A stretch of 23,493 nt of DNA from a virus. Made by a program: the position numbers and the translations under genes. Position 1 is the stretch's first letter, and each line of letters opens with the position of its first letter. A model generated the notes under the pieces. That model was given only the letters and a program-made list of their open reading frames with translations, was not told the DNA's origin and did not search any database. The stretch is from positions 1 to 23,493 of IMG/VR virus record IMGVR_UViG_3300003937_000228. One strand, 5' to 3'. This document shows positions 5,354 through 11,933 of the stretch, piece after piece.

Positions 5354-5577
5354 TGATATGTCCACGATGCCAACTCACCGAATTGGAAGATGAGTTGGCG
5401 CAAAACGCACTGTCCCGTTTGGATAACGACACGTATGTCTGTTCTCCCTGCGGTTCAGACGAATCAATACTCGATGTCGCTGGTGTAGGACAACGAGAGT
5501 CATGGCCTATTAAGCGTCCACTCATGGACTGGGAGATGCTTATGACCTTCACCAAGTCTGTGGATGTCGAAAGATGA
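5350..5577 (+). CDS. Putative zinc-finger protein, 75 aa
   Basis: Starts at 5350 with AGGAG at 5341-5345. CPRC at residues 4-7 and CSPC at about 31-34 give the C-x2-C...C-x2-C pattern of a zinc ribbon of about 30 residues, followed by an unstructured 40-residue tail. Such a small ribbon may bind nucleic acid or a partner protein; no family can be named. It overlaps its neighbours on both sides by four bases. Confidence 0.65.
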   Translation: MMICPRCQLTELEDELAQNALSRLDNDTYVCSPCGSDESILDVAGVGQRESWPIKRPLMDWEMLMTFTKSVDVER

Positions 5578-5777
5578 CCACCTACGTGTTAGAGCTAGCG
5601 CAAACACTCTATTGGAGCATAGAAATAGAAGTTGATGGAGAGCACGACATTGAAGATGTGATCCATGACGCTGAAACTTCTAGGCTTTCCGAGTTAGAAA
5701 ATCATTACTCGTTTGCTGACCAAGAGGTACGGGAAGCAAAAGTATTGACAAAGGATGGAGAGCAGTATGACTACTGA
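5574..5777 (+). CDS. Small acidic hypothetical protein, 67 aa
   Basis: Not recognised. Begins MTTYVLELAQTLYWSIEIEV, a likely pair of beta strands, then an acidic helix (EHDIEDVIHDAETSRLSELEN). The layout resembles small single-domain proteins that give a beta hairpin plus helix. It is coupled to the gene before it by an ATGA overlap, and its end overlaps the next gene's start by 11 bases. Confidence 0.6.
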   Translation: MTTYVLELAQTLYWSIEIEVDGEHDIEDVIHDAETSRLSELENHYSFADQEVREAKVLTKDGEQYDY

Positions 5778-6021
5778 TAAACCTAAGGCAACTAACGAAG
5801 AGATTCTTCTTGATCTCTTCGATGAAACTCACGACACCATACACATGCTCAGGCATATGTCTGGCGACTTCTTAGAGAAAGCTGAGTTCCTTGAAACCAC
5901 GTTGGCGAGAGCCGTGCGGCTGGGGCTGGTTGATCTGAGCAAGATGTCAGGGGTGGAGTCAATCCCTGACAACGTGATTGAATTCCCCAATGCTTTCTTG
6001 AGGGAGTTAGATGAAGAATAG
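5767..6021 (+). CDS. Hypothetical helical protein, 84 aa
   Basis: The ATG at 5767 is preferred over 5755 because GGAGAG sits just before it. The protein is mainly helical (EEILLDLFDETHDTIHMLRHMSGDFLEKAEFLETTLARAVRLGLVDL) and acidic, with no motif I know. It overlaps the gene before and the gene after (6011). Confidence 0.6.
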   Translation: MTTDKPKATNEEILLDLFDETHDTIHMLRHMSGDFLEKAEFLETTLARAVRLGLVDLSKMSGVESIPDNVIEFPNAFLRELDEE

Positions 6022-6289
6022 ATTTTCGTGTGGCGGCAATCCCTCCATATACAACTATGGGAGGGGATGCCGTTGCGACCTCTGCCGTTCCGTCAAATCT
6101 CTTTATGAACGTGAGCGGCGAGAGAAAGCTAACAGGAGCAGGCCGTCTTCCAAGGAAGAGAAGAAGAAGCCTGCTGGGCGTCGAGACAATCCCATTGTTT
6201 ACAACGACGCCTATTCCATGGTTGACATTATCCGTGCCAATCCTCATTTGGATTGGTCAGAGAAACAAAGAAAGAAAGCTGGTATCTGA
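6011..6289 (+). CDS. Small basic protein with GCRCDLC motif, 92 aa
   Basis: ATG 6011 follows AGGGAG. The front, SCGGNPSIYNYGRGCRCDLCRS, is a motif seen in many short actinobacteriophage proteins ('GCRCDxCR'). Four cysteines (7, 20, 22, 25) probably bind zinc. The rest is very basic (KSLYERERREKANRSRPSSKEEKKK), so binding to nucleic acid is a fair inference. The function of this group is not known to me. Confidence 0.65.
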   Translation: MKNRFSCGGNPSIYNYGRGCRCDLCRSVKSLYERERREKANRSRPSSKEEKKKPAGRRDNPIVYNDAYSMVDIIRANPHLDWSEKQRKKAGI

Positions 6290-6290
6290 A

Positions 6291-6647
6291 ATGAATTCAT
6301 ACGACCATCCAGAAATCAATCTGTCTGAAATATTCAAGGAAATATTGGACATGTCAGAAGAAGAGTTCCATGAGATGTTGAGTGAATGTGCAGAAACACA
6401 TTTGTTGGGAAATCTACATAACCGTCTATCCTTCTACGACTACACAGCTAGTCAGACAGCTAAGTGGAGAGACATGGCGAGCTATGAACGTAGGCATGCG
6501 CTGCTGGATCTCACTCTCGAAACATCTAATGCTGCTGAAAGTGGAAGGTACATTGGCATCTCTAAGCAACGTGCCCATGACATGACTGGTCAAGCCAAGC
6601 ATGAACGGCTGCGGAAGATCGGTGCATTCGAGGCCATCGGAGAATGA
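6291..6647 (+). CDS. Hypothetical protein with possible HTH, 118 aa
   Basis: ATG 6291 follows the previous stop by one base; upstream in-frame codons lie in the 6011 gene and have no ribosome binding site. The first half is acidic and helical (LSEIFKEILDMSEEEFHEML). The second half, from about residue 75 to the end, reads HALLDLTLETSNAAESGRYI followed by GISKQRAHDMTGQAKHERLR, which could be a helix-turn-helix with ISKQRAHDM as recognition helix. This is a weak resemblance. It overlaps the endonuclease VII gene by four bases. Confidence 0.55.
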   Translation: MNSYDHPEINLSEIFKEILDMSEEEFHEMLSECAETHLLGNLHNRLSFYDYTASQTAKWRDMASYERRHALLDLTLETSNAAESGRYIGISKQRAHDMTGQAKHERLRKIGAFEAIGE

Positions 6648-7075
6648 AAAGTTGCTCCAACCCCGAGTGTCCTGAGGATAATCCTCAGCCACTCAGCAAC
6701 TTCCACAAGCAGTCGATGGGGAAACATGGGCGTAACGCTCGGTGCCGTGTGTGCGTGACCAAAGCACAAGTTGACCGAGAGAAGAACAACCCTCAAACAA
6801 TGAGGCGGCGACGCAACAGTCATTACCTTCGCGAATACGGGATCACACTGGAGGAATACGAATCCATGCTGGAGCTACAAGATTACAAGTGCAAGATATG
6901 TGGAGCGGAAGATAGCGGCCACCCCCACACTGATAATTTAGTTGTAGATCATTGCCATCAGACAGGTGTCGTACGTGGGTTGCTTTGCAATTCGTGCAAT
7001 AGGGGCATAGGCATAATGAACGAGGACCCTGAGCGAATGATGACTGCAGCGATGTACTTGGTGGTTGACGGATGA
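6644..7075 (+). CDS. Recombination endonuclease VII, 143 aa
   Basis: Endonuclease VII of the His-Me (beta-beta-alpha metal) superfamily cuts branched DNA such as Holliday junctions and mismatches, which clears DNA for packaging in T4. Visible here are the zinc pairs C83-x2-C86 and C115-x2-C118, the catalytic VDHCH at 101-105, and VRGLLCNSCNRGIG downstream, all typical. Its length is close to T4 endonuclease VII (157 residues). An extra Cys set at the front (C4, C9, C34, C37) may make another zinc knuckle. It is the first clear DNA enzyme of the + strand block and carries a promoter (7065) over its last codons. Confidence 0.9.
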   Translation: MKSCSNPECPEDNPQPLSNFHKQSMGKHGRNARCRVCVTKAQVDREKNNPQTMRRRRNSHYLREYGITLEEYESMLELQDYKCKICGAEDSGHPHTDNLVVDHCHQTGVVRGLLCNSCNRGIGIMNEDPERMMTAAMYLVVDG

Positions 7076-7092
7076 CTTGTAAGTCCTATAAT
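7065..7092 (+). promoter_or_regulatory. Sigma70-type promoter P3
   Basis: TTGACG at 7065-7070 and a perfect TATAAT at 7087-7092 are 16 bases apart. The -35 lies over the last codons of the endonuclease VII gene. The predicted start, about 7099-7101, falls inside the first arm of the hairpin at 7094-7123. This promoter would drive the nuclease-helicase-primase block. Confidence 0.75.
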
Positions 7093-7093
7093 G

Positions 7094-7123
7094 GGGGGTG
7101 ACCCCCTCAAAGGGGTCACCCCC
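7094..7123 (+). promoter_or_regulatory. Strong GC-rich hairpin 1 before the nuclease gene
   Basis: GGGGGTGACCCC (7094-7105) and GGGGTCACCCCC (7112-7123) pair without a mismatch around the loop CTCAAA. What follows, ATACAATTTG, is A/T rich but not a T-run. It could end or slow transcripts coming from upstream, act as an operator over promoter P3, or both. A transcript starting at P3 would lack part of the first arm and could form only the inner seven pairs. Confidence 0.75.
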
Positions 7124-7132
7124 ATACAATTT

Positions 7133-7168
7133 GTGGGTGCCCAGTTCCTCTCCCTACTGGGCACCCAC
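7133..7168 (+). promoter_or_regulatory. Strong hairpin 2 in the nuclease leader
   Basis: GTGGGTGCCCAGT (7133-7145) and ACTGGGCACCCAC (7156-7168) pair at all 13 positions around a pyrimidine-only 10-base loop (TCCTCTCCCT). It lies wholly in the leader of the nuclease gene, 27 bases before the ATG. The loop is complementary in part to purine-rich ribosome binding sites such as GGGAGA at 7180-7185, so a loop-to-SD contact is conceivable. Confidence 0.75.
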
Positions 7169-7195
7169 TTGGGTACAAAGGGAGACGGGAGACAC

Positions 7196-7978
7196 ATGAT
7201 AGAAATCAAGCTAAGACAAAGTTGGATCAACACTTTCTTGCGATGCCCAGAGCAAGCAAGACAAGAACGATTCAAACTTGTGAAACAAAAAGAAACCTCC
7301 GACCTACTCAGAGGTAACGCAGTCCACCATGCAATCGAAATGTATGGCAACGGAATGTTCAACCCTCAGCAAGTCGTTGCGACAGAGCCGATCTCACTGG
7401 AATGGATGCTCGACATCGGAGAAACTTATCTAGCTGACAACGCCCCCAAGGTTGAGGTGTGGCGACACAGCTACGAGAAAACTGTGGACACAGTACTGAA
7501 TAACATTGAAGCTTGGCATAACGAAGTGATGCCCACCCTCACCCCTGTAGCCATAGAGAAAAGCTTCGAGGTTTCCTTAGGGGTAAGAGATAACGTCAAC
7601 CTGATCCTCACTGGCACCGCTGACTGGATCGATGAGTCGGGTGCCATCTGGGATTGGAAGAACCCGAGCCGAAAGTATGAGCCATGGGAGAAGAAGCGCT
7701 GGGACATACAAAGCCATGCCTACTGTCTCGCCTTCGACTCACCCCAGTTCGTGTTATGTGTACTGGTAAATGGTGAAGTGCAGATCATTGAGATAGAACG
7801 CACAGACAATGATAGAATGGCGTTTACAGATTTATGTTGGTCGATAGTACCTACGATTATGGCTAATCAGGTACCATGGCCGATGAATTGGGGAGGCTGG
7901 CACTGCTCCCCGAAATGGTGTCCTGTCTGGCAAGCAGGCGAATGCCGAGGGAAACACCTCGGAGAAAATCCCTGGTAG
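7196..7978 (+). CDS. PD-(D/E)XK nuclease, Cas4/RecB-like with Fe-S cysteines, 260 aa
   Basis: Start ATG 7196 follows GGGAGACGGGAGACAC; earlier codons would run through both hairpins. Motifs in order: G40-NAVH-H45 (the RecB-family His), E125 region, GTADW with D143, the core IWDWK with D153 and K155, and IQSHAY with Q172. One Cys near the front (C17) and three at the back (C237, C242, C250) fit the four-Cys iron-sulphur pattern of Cas4 and AddB-type nucleases. Such phage enzymes resect DNA ends for recombination. There is no cas1 or cas2 nearby, so a CRISPR role is unlikely. It heads the DNA module and has its own promoter and two leader hairpins. Confidence 0.85.
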   Translation: MIEIKLRQSWINTFLRCPEQARQERFKLVKQKETSDLLRGNAVHHAIEMYGNGMFNPQQVVATEPISLEWMLDIGETYLADNAPKVEVWRHSYEKTVDTVLNNIEAWHNEVMPTLTPVAIEKSFEVSLGVRDNVNLILTGTADWIDESGAIWDWKNPSRKYEPWEKKRWDIQSHAYCLAFDSPQFVLCVLVNGEVQIIEIERTDNDRMAFTDLCWSIVPTIMANQVPWPMNWGGWHCSPKWCPVWQAGECRGKHLGENPW

Positions 7979-7992
7979 GGAGAAAGGTAAAT

Positions 7993-8751
7993 ATGACTGA
8001 TACAGCAAAATTAACAGTCAGCTTCACCCAGAAAGTAAGTGAAGCAGCATATGAAACAGCGGACTACACGCTCTCAATAGAGCGCAGTGTCCCTGAGTCC
8101 ATGGGGGATGACGGCATTATTGCCGAAGCCACCGCATTGTTTGAAACTGTGAAGACGGAAGTTCTTCGCCAAGCAGGACAGGAAATGGATCTCAGTCCTG
8201 ATGGGGTTGTGATGCGTCGCCTGAAAAGCGGCGTTTCCAGGTCTTCAAATAGTCAAGCAAGCACCCCCACGCCGTCGGCTCCAAGTGGCCCGACGGCAAC
8301 ATCGGTAGCAGCAGCGCCTGTGCCGTCACAATCCGCACCGTCAGGTGGCAGGATGAGTGGCCGTGTTTACAAGCGAGTGGACTTCTGCCTTGGTAAGAAC
8401 GCAGTGCAAAACCAGACTGCGTTCAACTTGCTGGCGTTCCAGCCCAACGAGTGGGCTGACGAGAACGGCGGCATCATCAAGGTGTACGAGGTTAAAGAAA
8501 AAGCAGACGGTTCCACCGACGTGACGAAGAACGGGAAGAACTTCCCGAACTTCTCAGTGTCTAAGGATGCTTTGGCTCGCCTTGGAATGCAGGTCGCCCG
8601 TGACGTAGGCATATGGGTGAACGATGGGGACAGCAATGTTCCCCTCAAAGTCTGGGACGAAGCTTCTGGGCAAACCCAAGACGATGCTATCGAATGGGAT
8701 TGGCTTGGACGCCGTGACGAACTTCAACAGTTTGCCTATAAGGGGAACTGA
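7993..8751 (+). CDS. Unknown two-domain protein beside the nuclease, 252 aa
   Basis: ATG 7993 follows GGGAGAAAGG. Two apparent domains are joined by a Ser/Pro/Thr/Ala-rich linker (about residues 81-120). The first (LTVSFTQKVSEAAYETADYTLSIERSV) is predicted beta-rich and is like short proteins often coded next to phage Cas4-like nucleases, as far as I remember. The second (KRVDFCLGKNAVQNQTAFNLLAFQP and on) ends in the acidic AIEWDWLGRRDELQ. Placed between an end-processing nuclease and a helicase, a single-strand DNA binding or annealing role is plausible. That is inference; I see no confirmed OB-fold or annealase motif. Confidence 0.65.
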   Translation: MTDTAKLTVSFTQKVSEAAYETADYTLSIERSVPESMGDDGIIAEATALFETVKTEVLRQAGQEMDLSPDGVVMRRLKSGVSRSSNSQASTPTPSAPSGPTATSVAAAPVPSQSAPSGGRMSGRVYKRVDFCLGKNAVQNQTAFNLLAFQPNEWADENGGIIKVYEVKEKADGSTDVTKNGKNFPNFSVSKDALARLGMQVARDVGIWVNDGDSNVPLKVWDEASGQTQDDAIEWDWLGRRDELQQFAYKGN

Positions 8752-9728
8752 TGGAAGGGGGCGCACCAGTCGCCCTCACCACCGAGGAGATCGACGCCCT
8801 CTTAGAAGGGCACGATCTCCCCGAGGGGGAGAGCCAATACAAATTCTTTAGACCCACCTCTGACGCTGTTGAGCGATGGGTTGAATACGCTAAGGGCAGC
8901 GACGACTGCTTCTATCTGGGACTAGGAGACATAGACCAGAAGATGCGGGGCGTGTGGCCTAGCGATGTACTCGTCGTGACAGGCAGAGCACACAGCGGCA
9001 AGTCCGCTGTCGTTCTCTCAGCCATGGCACGCAACCTGTTGGAAGACCCAGATTTCCATGGGGTTATCTACACACCCGACGAACCAGAGATACTGGTTGT
9101 CTCGAAGTTGTATGCCCTCTTGTATCAGCGGAACCTTGCTGAAGTGGAGGAAGCCTTACGCAGCGAAGACGAAACAGTACTCAACGAGATCAGAGAAGCC
9201 AGAGATGGTTACCTGGACAGGGTTAAGATATTCCCTAACGCACTGTCGTTCCCCGACATGTCGGAAGCGATGCGTGAATGTGAGGACTACTGGCAAGTCA
9301 AACCGAGATTCGTTATGGTCGATTTCCTTGAACAACTCCCAGGTGCAGCAGGATACGAGGGTGTATCCACTGTGCTCAAGGGACTAAAGGAATGGGCTGA
9401 AACCGAGAATCTTCCAGTAGCTCTGATCCACCAGTCAGGGAAAAGCTCCACTCGTGGAACTTCACGAGGCATGGACGACGGCAAATTCAATGCGGACGAG
9501 TACGCAATCCTGCAGTTGAATGTGTTTCGGCAACGAGACAATCCTAAACTTTCTGACGCAGAACGCAGAGTCCACTCAGTATCAGTGTCGCTTGACCTGT
9601 GTAAGAACAAGCGACCACCGTGCCACGTAACCAACCCACCCATCGACTACTACATGGACCCCGAATGCGGACTGGTTCGCGAGTACTACGAGAGCGACAT
9701 CCCAGGTGATGACCGATGGGTCGAGTAA
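8751..9728 (+). CDS. DnaB-like / RecA-fold replicative helicase, 325 aa
   Basis: An ATP-driven helicase of the DnaB/RecA fold. The Walker A loop is GRAHSGKS (78-85), the Walker B strand is FVMVDFLEQ (187-195), and ALIHQSGK (224-231) fits the sensor strand H3. The front 70 residues are too short for the DnaB N-terminal domain, so this is a reduced, helicase-core form as in many phages. It starts one base inside the previous stop (TGATG) and overlaps the primase start, so helicase and primase are translated as a pair. GRAHSGKS differs slightly from the common GxPGxGKT. Confidence 0.85.
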   Translation: MEGGAPVALTTEEIDALLEGHDLPEGESQYKFFRPTSDAVERWVEYAKGSDDCFYLGLGDIDQKMRGVWPSDVLVVTGRAHSGKSAVVLSAMARNLLEDPDFHGVIYTPDEPEILVVSKLYALLYQRNLAEVEEALRSEDETVLNEIREARDGYLDRVKIFPNALSFPDMSEAMRECEDYWQVKPRFVMVDFLEQLPGAAGYEGVSTVLKGLKEWAETENLPVALIHQSGKSSTRGTSRGMDDGKFNADEYAILQLNVFRQRDNPKLSDAERRVHSVSVSLDLCKNKRPPCHVTNPPIDYYMDPECGLVREYYESDIPGDDRWVE

Positions 9729-10630
9729 CCAAACCAATCAAACAAAAATTCACTGACCTCCACCAAGGTGGTCACCTCGCAAAAGTTTCCAAAGGGGTGA
9801 GTCCCCTCAAAGAAGAGAACGGTGACTACGCCTTGGTGACAGAGGAACACATCGGCAAACATCTCGTAGGAGAAGGACCAGCCCTAGGTGTGTACCCGCT
9901 ATGGAAGAGGAACGGTGTATGGATGGTCAACTGGATAGCAGTGGACTTGGACGAAGGAGAAGTCTCCAACGTCCACGCTGACAACCTGATCGGCTTACTC
10001 AAAGCCAAGAACATTACAGCCTGGAAAGAAACATCCAAGAGCAAGGGATACCACGTTTGGGTGTACCTCAAAGAACCTATCTCAGCTTCGATAGGAAGAA
10101 ACTCTATGGTCGGAGCCTGCCGAGTGGTGGAGGTACCCATCCGAGAGGTGTACCCGAAACAAGTAACCCTTGACAGCAGTCAGGTTGGCAACTGCCTGCG
10201 TTTGCCTTACCCCCATGACAGGAAAGCAGGTAGGCATGAGGTGTTCGACCCTGACGGGGAAGGGATGCTTGATGTAACCGTGTTCACTGAACGTGCATGG
10301 AAACACCGAACACCCGTCCACCTCTTCAGGTCGCTGCTCCCTCTCTACGAGGCAACCAAACCCAAACTGAAACAGCCGCTGCAGGGGCACACCCCGAAGG
10401 ACGGTTTCATAGGCATCGCCCAAAAAATTTGGGAGGACCTCCGCACAGAGGATCGCTCTTCAACGATGTATGCCTTTGCTGCGAGCTTGCTGTGGCAAGG
10501 CTTCTCCTTTGACGCTACTGTGGATTGGGTGCGGCGACTCGATGACAGACTTGAGAAGTTCTCAAACCGTAGCGACCGAGAAGCGCAGCTTCGGAACCTC
10601 GTTCAGAAAGCAGCAGATGAAGCGTCCTGA
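9716..10630 (+). CDS. Archaeo-eukaryotic-type (AEP) primase, 304 aa
   Basis: Makes primers for DNA synthesis. The AEP signatures visible are VDLDEG with D77 and D79 (metal binding), SKGYHVWVYL with H113 (nucleotide binding), and GNCLRLPYPHD (158-168), the usual strand near motif III. The C-terminal third (GIAQKIWEDLRTEDRSSTMY and on) looks like a helical PriCT-type tail. No helicase domain is fused; the separate helicase is the gene just before, overlapping by 13 bases. RusA overlaps its end by 14 bases. Confidence 0.8.
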   Translation: MGRVTKPIKQKFTDLHQGGHLAKVSKGVSPLKEENGDYALVTEEHIGKHLVGEGPALGVYPLWKRNGVWMVNWIAVDLDEGEVSNVHADNLIGLLKAKNITAWKETSKSKGYHVWVYLKEPISASIGRNSMVGACRVVEVPIREVYPKQVTLDSSQVGNCLRLPYPHDRKAGRHEVFDPDGEGMLDVTVFTERAWKHRTPVHLFRSLLPLYEATKPKLKQPLQGHTPKDGFIGIAQKIWEDLRTEDRSSTMYAFAASLLWQGFSFDATVDWVRRLDDRLEKFSNRSDREAQLRNLVQKAADEAS

Positions 10631-10961
10631 TGCCTACACGTTTTCGATCCCTGGGAAACCAAGGGTGAAGGGACGGCCACGTTTCACGAAGAGTGGACGG
10701 ACCTACACCCCGAAGAACACTAGGGAACGGGAAGAGGAGATAAGGAACCTTTACGATGGCCCAAAGTTTGAAGGACCAGTGGAACTCTATTGCCTGTTGA
10801 CAGCAAGCGAAACAGTAGTAACCATCACTCCTTATGAAGCAGAGAAATGTCCGTTGCGTGGCGACGCAACGAACTATCTGAAAGCCGTAGAGGACGCACT
10901 TAACGGTGTCGCCTACGACGACGACCTACAGATCTATCGGATCATCGGGGAAAAGAAATGA
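10617..10961 (+). CDS. rusA: RusA-family Holliday junction resolvase, 114 aa
   Basis: RusA dimers cut four-way DNA junctions. The front has the typical FSIPGKPRVKGRPRFTKSG, and the active site follows as RGDATNYLKAVEDALNGVAYDDD, with D83, N86, K89, D93 and D101-D102 in the family order D-x2-N-x2-K-x3-DALNG-x-x-x-DD. The length matches E. coli RusA (120 residues). The ATG at 10617 is chosen because it starts right before the conserved front; upstream codons lie inside the primase gene. It is the second junction-cutting enzyme in this window, besides endonuclease VII. Confidence 0.9.
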   Translation: MKRPDAYTFSIPGKPRVKGRPRFTKSGRTYTPKNTREREEEIRNLYDGPKFEGPVELYCLLTASETVVTITPYEAEKCPLRGDATNYLKAVEDALNGVAYDDDLQIYRIIGEKK

Positions 10962-11407
10962 ACAGACCATTTCATCAAGGCTCTTATCAGGAGCGTTACG
11001 TCCAGATGGGTGATGAAGCTGAAGGCCACTTCGAGAAAAATAATTGCTCGTGGGTGCGGTACGGTCTGAACCGTCCCGACTTCTATGTACACAAACTTCC
11101 GCATCACATCCGATATACCCCCGACTATCTGCAGGCCGATCCCGTACGGCTCGTTGAGGTTATGGGTATGGGTAGGACTCCGTTAAAGATCAAACTTGAG
11201 AAGCTCGCTGCGTTACAATGGTGGGATGCGTCAGGAATTGATGTATGGTTATGGATCTGGTCACGGACCAGAGAAAACTTTGCGGAACTTAAATACAGAG
11301 ACATGATGAATATCATCAATAAAGAAGATGCACCTTTGGGGAAGTTCCCTGAGGGGAAAGCGTTCTTCAATGTGAGTTCAAAGCTTCTGCCTTGGAACGG
11401 TGCATGA
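10958..11407 (+). CDS. PD-(D/E)XK-like protein with altered active site, 149 aa
   Basis: Four-base overlap with rusA. RYTPDYL (52-58) followed by LVEVMGMGR (65-73) is the layout of small restriction-like nucleases, normally PDxx...VEVKG. Here the expected Lys is Met69, although nearby lysines (LKIKLEK, 76-82) could take its place. D56 and E67 are kept. The rest (WWDASGIDVWLWIWS) is a typical core strand. It may be an active nuclease with a moved Lys, or an inactive DNA-binding derivative. I recall similar proteins in actinobacteriophages but cannot name the family. Confidence 0.6.
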   Translation: MNRPFHQGSYQERYVQMGDEAEGHFEKNNCSWVRYGLNRPDFYVHKLPHHIRYTPDYLQADPVRLVEVMGMGRTPLKIKLEKLAALQWWDASGIDVWLWIWSRTRENFAELKYRDMMNIINKEDAPLGKFPEGKAFFNVSSKLLPWNGA

Positions 11408-11933
11408 CCCTGATGAGGGAGCACGCTTCATAGAAGAGCTAAGGAAATACAGATTTCCTTCTCTACGTCCGCTGCAAGATCAAATCCAAGCAGAATATGT
11501 ACCCGTAAAGAACCGAGAGCCTGGACACAGGACTAATTTTCTGCGTTTCGGTGTTCAAACTAAACTGCATTGGCAAGGATTCAAGGATACAGAAATGGAA
11601 GCCTTGATGGAGGCTCGCCCATTTGAGGAACCTGCCACTGATTGGGAATCAAAAAATAAAGAACTTGAAGACCTCCGCACTGCCGTGCAGGAGGTCTTTG
11701 ACTCTCTCACCGAAGACGAAGAGTGGTTGTATAACTGTCTTGTCGAAGTTGGGTTGTCTCTCCGATTCCTGTCACGAGTACTCGGAACACCTAAAAGCAC
11801 GTTGGCTCGTAGGCGTGATGCACTCGCTCAGAAAATGAGGGAGGGACTACTGCAGCATGAGGTGGTACGGGAGTATCTGTTTACTCGTTCTGGGTATCGT
11901 GAGAGTCCAAGCACTCCTGAAGAAACAGACTGA
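11400..11933 (+). CDS. Sigma-region-4-like HTH protein, 177 aa
   Basis: Starts at GTG 11400, eight bases inside the previous gene, with GGAACG before it. Residues about 103-150 (LTEDEEWLYNCLVEVGLSLR followed by FLSRVLGTPKSTLARRRDAL) match the sigma70 region 4 pattern: an acidic lead helix, then 'GLSL..[IL]A..LG.[SP]KSTL.RR...AL..[ML]R'. No clear region 2 is seen in the front 100 residues. It may be a diverged sigma factor, an anti-sigma partner, or a transcription regulator. It is the last + strand gene, where a late-gene switch would fit. The gene holds a terminator-like hairpin (11670-11696), and its end overlaps the opposing 11881 gene by 53 bases. Confidence 0.65.
   Translation: MHDPDEGARFIEELRKYRFPSLRPLQDQIQAEYVPVKNREPGHRTNFLRFGVQTKLHWQGFKDTEMEALMEARPFEEPATDWESKNKELEDLRTAVQEVFDSLTEDEEWLYNCLVEVGLSLRFLSRVLGTPKSTLARRRDALAQKMREGLLQHEVVREYLFTRSGYRESPSTPEETD
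11670..11696 (+). other. Hairpin inside the sigma-like gene
   Basis: GACCTCC-GCAC (11670-11680) pairs with GTGC-A-GGAGGTC (11685-11696) around TGCC: eleven pairs with one bulged A, followed by TTTG. It sits within codons 91-99 of the sigma-like gene. It resembles a terminator stem but the T-run is too short; it may attenuate or may simply reflect codon choice. Confidence 0.4.

Noticed and set aside
5849-6247. 132-residue open frame on the - strand
   Set aside because: It runs against two well-started, overlapping + strand genes and shows no motif or ribosome binding site.
7094-7168. Ordinary intrinsic terminators
   Set aside because: Neither hairpin is followed by a run of T; the sequence after them is ATACAATTTG and TTGGGTAC.
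7196-8751. Cas4 as sign of a phage-borne CRISPR or defence system
   Set aside because: The neighbours are replication and recombination genes, with no cas1, cas2 or repeat array; Cas4-like nucleases are common in phage recombination modules.
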